In this document: piece after piece, positions 1-6,185 of the stretch
Position numbering within the stretch: position 1 is the stretch's first letter
Layout: each line of letters opens with the position of its first letter
Assembly: GCA_002292025.1 (NCBI GenBank)
Contig: DBBC01000024.1
Coordinates: 1 to 7,532 of the forward strand
Source of the DNA: Firmicutes bacterium UBA994
GTDB taxonomy: Bacteria > Bacillota > UBA994
Length of the DNA stretch: 7,532 nucleotides
Reading direction: 5' to 3'
The notes under the pieces: model-generated
What the model saw: the letters and a program-made list of their open reading frames with translations, nothing else
Told to the model about the DNA's origin: nothing
Database searches by the model: none
Program-made: the position numbers and the translations under genes

Positions 1-831
1 GATTAAGTGCTCGGCGGAAACAGCCCCCAGTTCTGCGGCTAACCCTGCCCCGCCCAACGGGGTGATTTCATCGGCATGGACGCGCAAACCAAGCTTTTGC
101 CTGTGAGCAGCCTGCAATATGGCTCTGCTTTCGTCTAGGGTAAAGGCCTTGTCTTCACAGAATACATCGCAGAACTCGGCCCAACCTTCCCCCGCCACAC
201 GCGGCAGCATTTCTTCTATGACCAGCCGCACATAGTCTGCTCTTTTCTCGCGAAACTCAGGCGGTAAAGCATGTGCCCCCATAAATGTGGCGACCACATC
301 TAGCGGATGGCGGCGGTTAGCTTCTTTCAGTACCCGCAGCTGCTTTAGTTCATCGGCTACGGTAAGGCCATAGCCGCTTTTTGCCTCGACTGTCGTGGTG
401 CCGGAGAAAAGCATAGCGTCAAGCGCGGCCAGCGTATTCTCAAGTAACTCTGCTTCTGTAGCCGCCCGTGTCCGCCGCACTGTGCTGAGGATGCCGCCGC
501 CGGCTGCGAGAATCTCAAGGTAGGGAACACCGGCAAGGCGCATAGCAAACTCCGTCTCACGCCATCCCGCAAAACTAAGGTGAGTGTGACAATCCACATA
601 ACCCGGCATCACTAGGAGGCCGCTGGCGTCAATCTCATATGTGTCCGGTCCCACTAGCTCTCTAGCATCAGCCAGATTCCCGGTTACGGCCAAGATACGG
701 CCGTCGCCAAGCAGTATGTAGCCCGGCGAGAGTTCTTCCACTTCCCCTAGCCGCGCGCCTACCTGCGGGCTGTGACTAAATCCGCGGGTAGTGACGACCC
801 GCCCGTTGGCAATAAGGAGATCAGCCTTCAT
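1..831 (-). CDS. hutI: Imidazolonepropionase HutI, partial (3' end beyond left edge)
   Basis: Imidazolonepropionase hydrolyses 4-imidazolone-5-propanoate to N-formimino-L-glutamate, the third step of histidine degradation, in the cytoplasm. I translated the frame by hand: 277 codons run open from ATG at 831 to the left edge. Visible motifs are the amidohydrolase metal site HTH (residues 82-84), the segment LEILAAGGGILSTV (105-118), KSGYGL (151-156), FMGAHALPPE (183-192) and HADEITPLGGA (252-262). These match HutI closely. The family is about 410-420 residues, so roughly two thirds is present, and the last metal-ligand Asp lies outside. The start is fixed by an in-frame TAG at 843-841 with no other start codon between. 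No Shine-Dalgarno site is visible. The ATG lies inside the end of ftcD (11-bp overlap), so translational coupling to ftcD is likely. The truncation is only the window edge; I see no frameshift. Confidence 0.95.
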   Translation of the reverse strand, partial: MKADLLIANGRVVTTRGFSHSPQVGARLGEVEELSPGYILLGDGRILAVTGNLADARELVGPDTYEIDASGLLVMPGYVDCHTHLSFAGWRETEFAMRLAGVPYLEILAAGGGILSTVRRTRAATEAELLENTLAALDAMLFSGTTTVEAKSGYGLTVADELKQLRVLKEANRRHPLDVVATFMGAHALPPEFREKRADYVRLVIEEMLPRVAGEGWAEFCDVFCEDKAFTLDESRAILQAAHRQKLGLRVHADEITPLGGAGLAAELGAVSAEHLI

Positions 832-1729
832 GCCGTGCGGCTAGCTTTAGCTCTAGCACTTGTCCGGGACCAAAATCTTTAAGAGCCAAATAATGGGCGG
901 CCGCATCTATCAGCGCCTGCGCCGGCAGCAAGCCGATCACCTCGCTGTTAGCAATCTTTACGTTGTGCTTGGCAGCTTCTAGCTTAATGGCCTCGACTAC
1001 TGTGTGTAGACCGGTAACATTAAAATCCACCATGTTCATGGATATTTGCGCTTGGTTAGTGGCTTCTAACATCATACCTAGTCCTTTGACAGCAGGCAGC
1101 CCGCCGCTTGATTCACGTACAGCTTTGGCAATGGCCTTGGCAATTTTAACATCAGACGAGTCGAGGTTGACGTTAAAGGCAATCAGCGGTGGGCGTGCGC
1201 CAACGGCTGTGGCACCGGCCGTAGCGTGTATGCGGCTAGGGCCGAAATCCGGCGTACGCGCAGGGTTGGTTTCTATTTCGGCCTTTATTCCTTCGTATTC
1301 CCCCCGCCTGATATCTGCTAAATTACGGCGAGCCGGGGTACGCGCCGAGCGTTCATATAGATAAACAGGTATATCGAGTTCGCGGCCGATTCTCTCCCCG
1401 ACTTGCAGGGCGATGGATTGACAATCCTCCATGGTGGCTCCAACTAGGGGCACAAAGGGCACTACATCAGTGGCGCCCATGCGCGGATGCTCGCCGCGAT
1501 GCGTCTGCATATCGATTAGCTTAGCGGCCTTAGCCGCGCCGCGGAAGGCGGCCTCAGCCACAGCCTGCGGATCACCGACAAAAGTGACCACCACGCGGTT
1601 GTGATCGCGGTCAGGTTTTACGTCTAGAAGTGTAATCCCCTCTACATCTGCTATAACCTGCACAATTTGATCGATGACCGCTTGATTGCGCCCTTCACTA
1701 AAATTAGGCACGCACTGAATGATTTTCAC
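821..1729 (-). CDS. ftcD: Glutamate formimidoyltransferase FtcD (monofunctional)
   Basis: This enzyme transfers the formimino group of N-formimino-L-glutamate to tetrahydrofolate, giving glutamate and 5-formimino-THF, and ends histidine degradation on the folate route. The protein has 302 residues, the usual size for a stand-alone formiminotransferase without the cyclodeaminase domain found in animal FTCD. Motifs seen are the N-terminal CVPNFSEGRN (residues 6-15), DVKPDRDHNR (36-45), and HRGEHPRMGATDVVPFVP (77-94), whose His81 aligns with the catalytic His of the porcine enzyme. Also present are DFGP...HATAGATAVGARPPLIAFNVNL (161-189) and the C-terminal VIGLLP (264-269). The start is GTG (1729-1727) with a strong Shine-Dalgarno AGAGGTGA at 1741-1734. 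It lies 76 bp after hutH and overlaps hutI by 11 bp, which supports one hut transcript. The 5-formimino-THF cyclodeaminase needed next is not in this window. Confidence 0.95.
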   Translation of the reverse strand: MKIIQCVPNFSEGRNQAVIDQIVQVIADVEGITLLDVKPDRDHNRVVVTFVGDPQAVAEAAFRGAAKAAKLIDMQTHRGEHPRMGATDVVPFVPLVGATMEDCQSIALQVGERIGRELDIPVYLYERSARTPARRNLADIRRGEYEGIKAEIETNPARTPDFGPSRIHATAGATAVGARPPLIAFNVNLDSSDVKIAKAIAKAVRESSGGLPAVKGLGMMLEATNQAQISMNMVDFNVTGLHTVVEAIKLEAAKHNVKIANSEVIGLLPAQALIDAAAHYLALKDFGPGQVLELKLAARHEG

Positions 1730-1754
1730 TCTTTCACCTCTACCCCAAAAATAA

Positions 1755-1778
1755 CCGACACCTGCTCAGACAGCTCGG
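1755..1778 (-). terminator. Weak hairpin with U-rich tail between hutH and ftcD
   Basis: In the 76-bp gap after hutH, the minus strand can form an interrupted stem: CCGA pairs with TCGG, then CTG with CAG inside, around a small loop. The tract TTATTTTT (1754-1747) follows. This resembles a leaky intrinsic terminator or a 3'-end protecting structure that could lower ftcD-hutI expression relative to hutH. The stem is short and has mismatches, so a chance fold is just as possible. Confidence 0.25.
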
Positions 1779-1805
1779 CATTTGTCTTTTATTTTTTGTC
1801 TTTAT

Positions 1806-3335
1806 TTATAATTTGACCAGTTCGCCGGTGAATGCCTCCACCGCCGCCTGAATCTCTCCGGACTGTAACATGGCGTAAGCAGCGTTTAGGTCGCGATACA
1901 TGACGCGATCCTCCTCCAGCATAGGCACAACTCCCCGCAAGCGGTCGTAGGCTATCCTGCTGGCGGATGACAACTCTCCTCCTGACTGCAGGTCAATCGC
2001 TTGACAGGCGGCAAGGAGCTCTATCCCCAGTACGCGCATAGTATTCTCCACAATTTGCCTCACCTTGCGGCAGGCCACCCCACCCATACTCACATGATCT
2101 TCTTGATTGGCGCTGGAAGGGATAGAGTCCACGCTGGCGGGATGACTCAGCACTTTGTTCTCGGACACTAAGGCTGCGGCGGTGTACTGCGTAATCATCA
2201 GCCCAGAGTTAAGACCACCGTGCCGCGTCAGAAAAGCGGGCAGGCCGGAAAGCTGGGGGTTGACGAGGCGTTCTATACGGCGCTCGGCAATGCTGCCCAG
2301 TTCAGCTACGGCCAGTGCCAGATAGTCTGCGGCCAGCGCTAAAAACTCGCCGTGGAAATTACCGCCGGAGATGACTTCCCCGTCTTTCGGGAAAACTAAT
2401 GGATTATCGGTGGCGGAATTGCATTCGATAAGCAGTGTATTTGCCACGTGGTCGAGCGCGTGCCAACACGCTCCGTGCACCTGCGGCATGCACCTGAGGG
2501 CGTAGGCATCCTGTACACGTATCTCCCCCGGCGCTGTGACCAGCGTGCTCCCCGCAAGCATCGTGCGCAGGGCCTCGGCGGCCTTAGCTTGTGCCGGGTG
2601 AGGGCGCACTGCAGAGAGACGAACGTCAAACGCGGCGGGGATGCCGCGCAACGCTTGGTGCGTCAAACTCGCCGTAATAAAGCTGGCCTTAAGCGCGGAT
2701 AATGTATCGATGACGGCAAGGCTTAGGTTGGCGGCCATAGCCTGCGTGCCGTTAATCAGGGCCAGCCCCTCTTTCGCAGCTAAAGAAATAGGCGCAAGAT
2801 GGCGGCGGGCGAGTGCTTCCCTGCCCGGCAGAATCGCGCCGTCTACTTCGGCTTCGCCAAGACCTAGCATGACCAGCACTACATGCGCTAGCGGCGCCAA
2901 GTCGCCACTCGCCCCCAATGAGCCTTGTGCGGGCACTATGGGATGGATGCCGGCATTGAGCATGGCCAATAAACATTCCACGGTGCTGACCCGTACCCCG
3001 GAAAACCCTTTGGCTAAGGCATTAGCCCGCAGCAGCAGCAGGGCACGCACCGCGTCTGTCGGCAGCGGAGGACCTACGCCGCAGGCATGACTGACGATCA
3101 GGTTGTGTTGTAGAGCCGCGGTCTGCTCCCTGCTGATAGGTACTTCCGCAAATTTGCCAAACCCTGTGGTTATGCCATAAACAGGGCTCCCCTCGCTTAC
3201 TAAGGTGTCCACCAGCCGGCGCGCTCTGTCAATGCGCTGTGGTGTGCTAGGGCTAAGTGAAACAACTGCCCTGGCACGGCTGACGGCCTTAATCTCGTCT
3301 AGCGTCAGGAAATCACCGGAAACAACTACATTCAT
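1806..3335 (-). CDS. hutH: Histidine ammonia-lyase HutH
   Basis: Histidine ammonia-lyase (histidase) deaminates L-histidine to trans-urocanate and ammonia in the cytoplasm, the first step of the Hut pathway. With the ATG at 3335 the protein has 509 residues, the normal size. The triad Ala142-Ser143-Gly144, in GSLGASGDLAP, cyclises to the MIO prosthetic group. Other active-site landmarks are Tyr53 in YGITTGFG, Asn195 in NGTQAM, QDAYALRC (about 275-282), GGNFHGE (about 324-330) and SSANQEDHVSMG (about 407-418). Residues 53, 143 and 195 then carry exactly the numbers known from Pseudomonas putida histidase, which is why I prefer this start. The open frame extends to a GTG at 3365 (10 more residues), but that part lies in a dispersed repeat. 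The ATG has no well-spaced Shine-Dalgarno site, and a small leader ORF ends on it. It is the first hut gene here, followed by ftcD. Confidence 0.95.
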   Translation of the reverse strand: MNVVVSGDFLTLDEIKAVSRARAVVSLSPSTPQRIDRARRLVDTLVSEGSPVYGITTGFGKFAEVPISREQTAALQHNLIVSHACGVGPPLPTDAVRALLLLRANALAKGFSGVRVSTVECLLAMLNAGIHPIVPAQGSLGASGDLAPLAHVVLVMLGLGEAEVDGAILPGREALARRHLAPISLAAKEGLALINGTQAMAANLSLAVIDTLSALKASFITASLTHQALRGIPAAFDVRLSAVRPHPAQAKAAEALRTMLAGSTLVTAPGEIRVQDAYALRCMPQVHGACWHALDHVANTLLIECNSATDNPLVFPKDGEVISGGNFHGEFLALAADYLALAVAELGSIAERRIERLVNPQLSGLPAFLTRHGGLNSGLMITQYTAAALVSENKVLSHPASVDSIPSSANQEDHVSMGGVACRKVRQIVENTMRVLGIELLAACQAIDLQSGGELSSASRIAYDRLRGVVPMLEEDRVMYRDLNAAYAMLQSGEIQAAVEAFTGELVKL

Positions 3336-3418
3336 ACCCCACACCATTCCATCCACGAAGGACACGAAGGGGCCCTAAGGTTTTCTTGTCGTGTGTCTTC
3401 ATGCTTTCTATGGGTCAT
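3332..3418 (-). CDS. Possible 28-residue leader ORF upstream of hutH
   Basis: An ATG at 3418 is preceded at 7 bases by GGAGGGGG (3433-3426), the best ribosome-binding sequence in the ftsH-hutH gap. The ORF has 28 codons and its TGA overlaps the preferred hutH ATG as ATGA. The peptide begins MTHRKHED and ends WMEWCGV; it has histidines at positions 3 and 6. Because hutH itself lacks a good Shine-Dalgarno site, translation of this ORF could feed ribosomes to hutH. Most of its body coincides with a dispersed repeat, so the amino-acid sequence itself may be meaningless. I recognise no family. It could well be a chance ORF. Confidence 0.3.
   Translation of the reverse strand: MTHRKHEDTRQENLRAPSCPSWMEWCGV
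3351..3403. repeat. Dispersed intergenic element, copy 1 (imperfect inverted repeat)
   Basis: The core at 3351-3374 (atccacgaaggacacgaagg, then ggcc) recurs at 5986-6008 with one substitution and one indel. On the right, 3389-3403 (tcgtgtgtcttcatg) is an imperfect reverse complement of the left arm, so the piece could fold into a hairpin around the GGGCCC at 3370-3375. Short runs of the type CCACGAAGGACACGAAG are, from memory, common in intergenic DNA of many environmental bacteria; I cannot verify this here. Its position decides the hutH start: the longer reading frame from GTG 3365 is made of this element. Confidence 0.55.
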
Positions 3419-3486
3419 TTGGCAACCCCCTCCACTCCAACTTGCCGTGACTGCCGGAATTGATGAGAACGCCCGGAATTTGCGGC

Positions 3487-5298
3487 CTAGGCTTTAACCG
3501 GCGGGGGTAAGGTGCCGGTCGTGAGCAAAACTTCGAACTCGTCGCCCTTGAGTGTCTCCCGCTCTAGCAGCGCATTTACGATTAGGTCTAGTTTCTCGCG
3601 GTTGTTCTTTAGCAATTCCTCCGCCCGGTGATAGCAGCGGTCAACTATGCGCCGCACTTCGCGGTCAATGCTGTGCGCGACTGTTTCGCTGAAATTGCGC
3701 TGGCGAGAGATGTCCCGCCCTAGGAACACTTGCTCCTCTTTTTCGCCGTAAGTGACAGGGCCTAGTTCCTCGCTCATGCCGTATTCCATGATCATGCGCC
3801 GCACGAGGCGCGTGGACTTATCTAGGTCGTCCTGGGCCCCGGTAGATATTTCGTTAAACACCAGTTGCTCAGCCACGCGGCCGGCCAAAGCATAGGTGAC
3901 GTTATCTAATATCTCGGTCTTGGTCATGACAAAGCGATCTTCCGTCGGCAAGGAGATGACGTAGCCGCCCGCCATGCCGCGCGGGATAATGCTCACTAGG
4001 TGAACCGGGTCAGCGCCCGGGGTGAGATAGCGGCTCAAGGCATGCCCGGCCTCATGATAGGCAAAGACCTTTTTCTCTTGCGCTGAAATCACGCGGGATT
4101 TCTTCTTGGGCCCGGCAATCACGCGGTGAATTGCCTCTTCCATGTCGGACATGGCAATAGTACGCCTGTCTTGGCGGGCTGCCAACAGCGCGCTTTCATT
4201 GACAAGATTCTCGATATCTGCGGCGGTGAAGCCGGGGGTTAGTCCGGCCAGCACGTCTAGTTTTACTTCCCCGGCCAGCGGCTTGTTACGGGTATGCACT
4301 TTGAAGATGGCTTCGCGCTCTCTGACGTCAGGCCGCCCCACGGTCACCTGACGGTCGAAACGGCCGGGGCGCAGCAAGGCTGGGTCTAGGATATCGGGGC
4401 GGTTAGTAGCCGCCATGATGATAACGCCTTCGTTGCCTTCAAAGCCATCCATCTCTACGAGCAGCTGGTTAAGCGTCTGCTCGCGTTCGTCATGCCCGCC
4501 GCCTAAACCTGCGCCGCGCTGTCGCCCTACGGCGTCGATCTCATCGATAAAGACGATAGCGGGCGAACTTTTTTTAGCTTGCTCGAACGTGTCGCGCACG
4601 CGAGAAGCACCCACCCCCACAAACATCTCCACGAACTCGGAGCCGGAAATGCTGAAGAAAGGTACCCCCGCCTCACCGGCTACGGCTCGGGCCAGCCATG
4701 TTTTGCCGGTGCCGGGAGGACCATATAGCATTACGCCTTTGGGTATGCGTGCGCCTATTTCGCTAAACTTTTTGGGGTTTTTGAGAAATTGCACGATTTC
4801 GTCCAGTTCCTCTTTTACTTCTTCATAACCGGCGACATCCGCGAAGGTGATGCGTTTACGCGCTTCACCGTGCAGCTTGGCCCGCGACTTGCCAAAGCTC
4901 ATTACTTTATTGCCGCCGGACTGCGACTGCTGCATAAAGAAATACCACAGGGCAGCAATGGCGGCAAACATCAGCCCATAGGTTAGCAGGGCTGTCCACC
5001 ACGGCGGCTCGGGCGGCGGTTGGAAGCTATACTGCGTCTTGGTGCGCAGTAGCGGAATAAGTTCCGCGTCATCCGGCGGCACGATGGTGCGATACCGCGT
5101 ACCGTCCTTAAGCTCGCCGGTGACATCGCTGCCCACCTGATCAGCAGTGCGAACCTCGCCTGCTTCGACTAAGGCGAAGAACTCGCCGTAGGTGAGCTCC
5201 CGCGGCGCCGCGGTACGCTCGCCAAAATATTGAATTAGGGCAAACCCTAACAATATCACTAAAAGGTACATACTAGCTGTTCTCAAATTGCGATTCAA
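3487..5298 (-). CDS. ftsH: ATP-dependent zinc metalloprotease FtsH
   Basis: FtsH is a hexameric membrane-anchored AAA+ protease that removes misfolded membrane proteins and short-lived regulators. Using the TTG at 5298 gives 603 residues. In order: TM1 (about 10-25), an extracytoplasmic FtsH_ext domain (about 26-99), TM2 (about 100-122) and the AAA+ module. That module has Walker A GPPGTGKT (193-200), the pore motif MFVGVG (225-230), Walker B VFIDEID (249-255) and a second region of homology ATNRPDILDPALLRPGRFDRQ with arginines 310 and 313. The peptidase domain carries the zinc motif HEAGH (415-419), with Asp491 as probable third ligand. All key residues are present. The start follows from AAGGAGG at 5314-5308, nine bases before TTG, and from a promoter that would lie inside the longer frame (to 5346). 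No intrinsic terminator is visible after the stop. Confidence 0.97.
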   Translation of the reverse strand: MNRNLRTASMYLLVILLGFALIQYFGERTAAPRELTYGEFFALVEAGEVRTADQVGSDVTGELKDGTRYRTIVPPDDAELIPLLRTKTQYSFQPPPEPPWWTALLTYGLMFAAIAALWYFFMQQSQSGGNKVMSFGKSRAKLHGEARKRITFADVAGYEEVKEELDEIVQFLKNPKKFSEIGARIPKGVMLYGPPGTGKTWLARAVAGEAGVPFFSISGSEFVEMFVGVGASRVRDTFEQAKKSSPAIVFIDEIDAVGRQRGAGLGGGHDEREQTLNQLLVEMDGFEGNEGVIIMAATNRPDILDPALLRPGRFDRQVTVGRPDVREREAIFKVHTRNKPLAGEVKLDVLAGLTPGFTAADIENLVNESALLAARQDRRTIAMSDMEEAIHRVIAGPKKKSRVISAQEKKVFAYHEAGHALSRYLTPGADPVHLVSIIPRGMAGGYVISLPTEDRFVMTKTEILDNVTYALAGRVAEQLVFNEISTGAQDDLDKSTRLVRRMIMEYGMSEELGPVTYGEKEEQVFLGRDISRQRNFSETVAHSIDREVRRIVDRCYHRAEELLKNNREKLDLIVNALLERETLKGDEFEVLLTTGTLPPPVKA

Positions 5299-5307
5299 AT
5301 AAAAGAG

Positions 5308-5314
5308 CCTCCTT
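5308..5314 (-). promoter_or_regulatory. Strong ribosome-binding site of ftsH
   Basis: AAGGAGG is a perfect Shine-Dalgarno sequence nine bases upstream of TTG 5298. No comparable site stands before the upstream in-frame TTG at 5346, so this site sets the start of ftsH. Confidence 0.8.
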
Positions 5315-5329
5315 CTTGGAACCCAGCAT

Positions 5330-5359
5330 ATCTTACCACAGTGCAAGGGATTGTGTAAA
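5330..5359 (-). promoter_or_regulatory. Putative sigma-A type promoter of ftsH
   Basis: On the minus strand, TTTACA (5359-5354; 5 of 6 to the -35 consensus) is followed after 18 bases by TAAGAT (5335-5330; 4 of 6 to the -10 consensus). TGG directly in front of it gives an extended -10. Transcription would start near 5323, leaving a leader of about 25 bases carrying the ribosome-binding site. ftsH could thus be expressed separately from tilS-hpt. Identified by eye only. Confidence 0.5.
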
Positions 5360-5381
5360 ACTGTGCTGTCGTGTGCGGGCG

Positions 5382-5909
5382 TTACTTCTCTGAGTGGATG
5401 CAGATATCAGGCAGGTGGCGATAGCGCTGGTCCCAATCTAGTCCATATCCTACGACAAACAAGTCATCGATAGTGAACCCTACGTAGTCAGGGCGTAAGT
5501 CGACACGCCGACGGCTGGGTTTATCCAGCAAGGTACAGGTTCTTAGGCTCTGCGGATGGCGGGACTTAAGATTCTCCATCAAGTAAGCAAGTGTTAGCCC
5601 TGTATCCACAATGTCTTCGACAATGAGCACATGTCGGCTCTCCACAGACTCATCGAGGTCTTTGAGGAACCGCACCACGCCGGAACTAGACGTGGACGAC
5701 CCATAGCTGGAAACGGCGATAAAATCTATTACTACATCCGCTTCGATGCAGCGGCAAAGATCGGCGGCAAACAGCGCCGCTCCGCGCAGCACCACTACCA
5801 GCAACACTTCTTTACCGCGGTAATCGCGGCTCAAAGTTTCTCCCATCTCCTGTACCTTAGCGGCAATATCCTGTCGCGGAATCAGTACGCGTAGGTCTGG
5901 CTGCTGCAA
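5382..5909 (-). CDS. hpt: Hypoxanthine(-guanine) phosphoribosyltransferase
   Basis: This purine-salvage enzyme condenses hypoxanthine or guanine with PRPP to give IMP or GMP, in the cytoplasm. It has 175 residues, close to the usual 175-185. Motifs seen: LRGA (41-44, the PPi-binding loop, usually LKGA), the flexible-loop SSYGSST (67-73), the PRPP-binding signature VLIVEDIVDTGLTL (94-107) with Glu98, Asp99 and Asp102, a base-recognising Lys130 in LLDKPSRR, and FVVGYGLDWDQRYRHLP (151-167). The start is TTG at 5909, preceded at eight bases by AAGGGGG (5924-5918). It sits between tilS and ftsH exactly as in Bacillus. No own promoter could be recognised in the upstream gap, so readthrough from tilS is the simplest assumption. 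Confidence 0.94.
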   Translation of the reverse strand: MQQPDLRVLIPRQDIAAKVQEMGETLSRDYRGKEVLLVVVLRGAALFAADLCRCIEADVVIDFIAVSSYGSSTSSSGVVRFLKDLDESVESRHVLIVEDIVDTGLTLAYLMENLKSRHPQSLRTCTLLDKPSRRRVDLRPDYVGFTIDDLFVVGYGLDWDQRYRHLPDICIHSEK

Positions 5910-5917
5910 TTATTCTG

Positions 5918-5924
5918 CCCCCTT
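5918..5924 (-). promoter_or_regulatory. Ribosome-binding site of hpt
   Basis: AAGGGGG ends eight bases before TTG 5909. It supports a TTG start for hpt, as no ATG or GTG lies closer to this site in frame. Confidence 0.6.
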
Positions 5925-5985
5925 AATTCTAGTACCTGCTTCGGGAATCTCGTAATTTAATCGGCATCTGCGGCAGTTAGATACT

Positions 5986-6008
5986 ATCCACGAAAGACAC
6001 GAAGGGCC
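5986..6008. repeat. Dispersed intergenic element, copy 2 (core only)
   Basis: These 23 bases (atccacgaaagacacgaagg plus gcc, with one G fewer) match the core at 3351-3374, about 2.6 kb away. The flank that follows (T-rich, to about 6045) resembles copy 1 only loosely, and the inverted right arm is not clear. It lies in the tilS-hpt gap in the same orientation as copy 1. Confidence 0.6.
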
Positions 6009-6064
6009 ATTAATTTCGTTCTTTTTTTGCTTTTCTTACCCTTTGAACAGGGCTGAGTAGCTAC

Positions 6065-6185
6065 GTTACGCAAATTTATGAATTTGCCGCACTACCTGTA
6101 CCTAGGGGCTAACTCAGTTCCGCAAATTTATGAATTTGCCGCACTCTCTTTCCCCTAAGGGTTAACTCAGTTACGCAAATTCATG
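6065..6185. repeat. Tandem repeat of 52-53 bp, about 2.3 copies, overlapping the end of tilS
   Basis: Three units start with gtt-cgcaaatt: 6065-6116 (52 bp), 6117-6169 (53 bp) and a partial unit 6170-6185. Shared blocks are cgcaaatttatgaatttgcc, gcact, a CCTAGGGG/CCTAAGGG segment and taactcagtt; the part between about 6092 and 6103 varies. Each full unit holds the palindrome GCAAATT-TATG-AATTTGC (6070-6087, 6122-6139), a 7-bp stem with a 4-base loop. The partial third copy encodes the final codons of tilS (MNLRN and the stop). Confidence 0.8.

Noticed and set aside
357..599. Minus-strand ORF of 80 codons near the left end
   Set aside because: It is in a different frame within the hutI coding region, which is continuous from 831 to the edge and carries all HutI motifs.
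963..1364. Plus-strand ORF of 133 codons
   Set aside because: It lies wholly antisense to ftcD, whose protein is conserved over its full length; the translation is low in recognisable motifs and it has no ribosome-binding context of note.
2448..3090. Plus-strand ORFs of 84 and 149 codons, and short minus-strand ORFs (2396-2629, 2752-2976) inside hutH
   Set aside because: All overlap the intact, motif-rich hutH frame; GC-rich coding DNA yields such open frames by chance.
3336..3486. HutP-type antitermination site as in the Bacillus hut leader
   Set aside because: I found no regularly spaced UAG triplets and no terminator hairpin in the gap before hutH.
3440..3486. Terminator after ftsH
   Set aside because: The repeated (G/C)CCGGAATT segments are direct, not inverted, repeats and no U-rich tail follows, so termination cannot be supported.
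4142..4986. Plus-strand ORFs of 69, 137 and 65 codons antisense to ftsH
   Set aside because: They mirror the conserved AAA+ coding region, are serine-rich or of odd composition, and match no family I recognise.
5926..5955. Promoter for hpt with a -10 like TAGAAT
   Set aside because: Transcription would begin within the AAGGGGG ribosome-binding site, leaving no usable leader, and the matching -35 (TTACGA) is weak.
6009..6045. Plus-strand intrinsic terminator at the T7 run (6022-6028)
   Set aside because: There is no stable GC stem directly before the T run and no plus-strand gene that would need a terminator there.
6065..6185. CRISPR array
   Set aside because: Only two full repeat units exist and they abut each other without unique spacers; the variable part is about 12 bases and one copy is in a coding end.
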